From an uncultured Planctomycetaceae bacterium (lineage in GTDB: Bacteria > Planctomycetota > Planctomycetia > Pirellulales > Lacipirellulaceae): DNA of 5,351 nucleotides. The stretch is taken from assembly GCA_937860165.1 (NCBI GenBank), contig CALMBE010000227.1, positions 1-5,351 of the forward strand, in the 5' to 3' direction. The notes under the pieces were generated by a model. The model did not search any database and had not been told where the DNA came from. It was given only the letters and a program-made list of their open reading frames with translations. Position 1 is the first letter of the stretch. The number at the start of each line of letters is the position of its first letter. This document shows, piece by piece, positions 5,121-5,351 of this stretch. The translations under genes and the position numbers were made by a program.

Positions 5121-5179
5121 GCCGAGCAAAGTGTATGCCGGTGGGCACCTGGGGTGCTTTTCCGACTGCCAGGCTCGGC
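5121..5179 (+). promoter_or_regulatory. Structured leader between the promoter and tRNA-His
   Basis: GCCGAGC (5121-5127) and GCTCGGC (5173-5179) form a perfect 7-bp stem enclosing a smaller hairpin. Its base lies six bases before the tRNA. It could be a processing or folding element of the tRNA precursor, or a small RNA. The pairing is seen; the function is inferred. Confidence 0.4.
5145..5161 (+). terminator. Attenuator-like hairpin within the tRNA-His leader
   Basis: GCACC (5145-5149) and GGTGC (5153-5157) form a 5-bp stem with a TGG loop, followed by TTTT (5158-5161). It looks like a weak rho-independent terminator about 35-50 bases after the predicted transcription start. The stem is short and the T-run brief, so it may only pause polymerase or be chance. 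Confidence 0.3.
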
Positions 5180-5185
5180 AAACGA

Positions 5186-5259
5186 GGCGTCGTAGCTCAA
5201 TTGGTTAGAGCGCCGGTCTGTGGCACCGGAGGTTGCGGGTTCAATCCCCGTCAGCCACC
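5186..5259 (+). tRNA. tRNA-His(GTG) with a mismatched acceptor stem
   Basis: The D arm (GCTC/GAGC), anticodon arm (CCGGT and ACCGG around CTGTGGC, anticodon GTG at 5220-5222) and T arm (GCGGG/CCCGT around TTCAATC) are all well formed. The 3' acceptor strand CAGCCAC with discriminator C73 is typical of tRNA-His, and CCA is not encoded. The 5' strand, read as GGCGTCG, pairs at only four of seven positions (one a wobble), where GTGGCTG would be expected, and the -1 base is A, not the G that marks His tRNAs. Shifting the start to 5184 gives a good G-A-GGC match but leaves a two-base insertion. It may be a degenerate or recombined copy. Confidence 0.72.
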
Positions 5260-5339
5260 CTGGCGGAGGGTGCCGGGTTTGCGTGCGTGACGCGGGATGA
5301 CGTTCTCCCGATCAGCGCCCGTGCCCCGACTCACCGCGA

Positions 5340-5351
5340 AGGTCCGTAGCT
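5340..5351 (+). tRNA. Possible start of another tRNA, cut by the window edge
   Basis: The last bases, AGGTCCG then TA then GCT, match the pattern of an acceptor strand, positions 8-9 and the beginning of a D arm. A tRNA following tRNA-His by about 80 bases would be a normal arrangement. Only 12 bases are visible, so this is no more than a hint. Confidence 0.25.

Overview
The window looks like bacterial chromosome from a planctomycete, probably of the Pirellulales type. This is an inference from general character rather than a database match: moderately high GC, a start codon with no ribosome binding site on the large chromosomal gene, an FHA-GAF-class III cyclase architecture, and short noncoding repeats (8-bp GCGTCTTT-like tandem units, a GGGAGCAGGG-like G-rich tract) of a kind common in that group.

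Positions 1 to about 2495 are the right end of an integrated mobile element, with all genes on the minus strand. In transcription order they are a 151-residue protein with a C-terminal helix-turn-helix (2276 to 1821), a rho-independent terminator (1774 to 1749), a 69-residue excisionase/AlpA-like DNA-binding protein (1622 to 1413), and the first 452 residues of a Toprim-like (DUF3854) plus D5/P4-type primase-helicase that runs off the window at its Walker A motif. No integrase is visible. The element ends in the 5' half of a tRNA-Arg(TCT) gene on the minus strand. The tRNA match stops exactly in the 3' strand of the anticodon stem, as expected for an attachment site. The end carries a tandem 10-bp repeat and several hairpins.

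The most striking unexplained structure is in the leader of the 151-residue gene. A perfect 10-bp stem interleaves with a perfect 9-bp complementarity between its loop and the gene's Shine-Dalgarno sequence. This is the topology of an H-type pseudoknot that would hide the ribosome binding site. A second curiosity is a pair of related palindromes sharing ATGGGGTAATAAT in opposite orientation on either side of the terminator; they could be operators or origin sites.

Positions 2537 to 3101 are noncoding chromosomal sequence with two hairpin repeats. Positions 3102 to 4958 encode a complete 618-residue signalling protein (FHA, GAF, class III nucleotide cyclase, TPR-like tail). Its catalytic residues are intact, but the two base-selecting positions are Asp and Gly instead of the Lys/Asp or Lys/Thr of adenylate cyclases. 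A G-rich tract with G-quadruplex potential follows the stop codon.

From 5078 there is a good sigma-70 promoter, a structured leader, and a tRNA-His(GTG) whose 5' acceptor strand does not pair properly with its 3' strand. The final bases may begin another tRNA. The cyclase and the tRNA region have no visible functional link to the mobile element.
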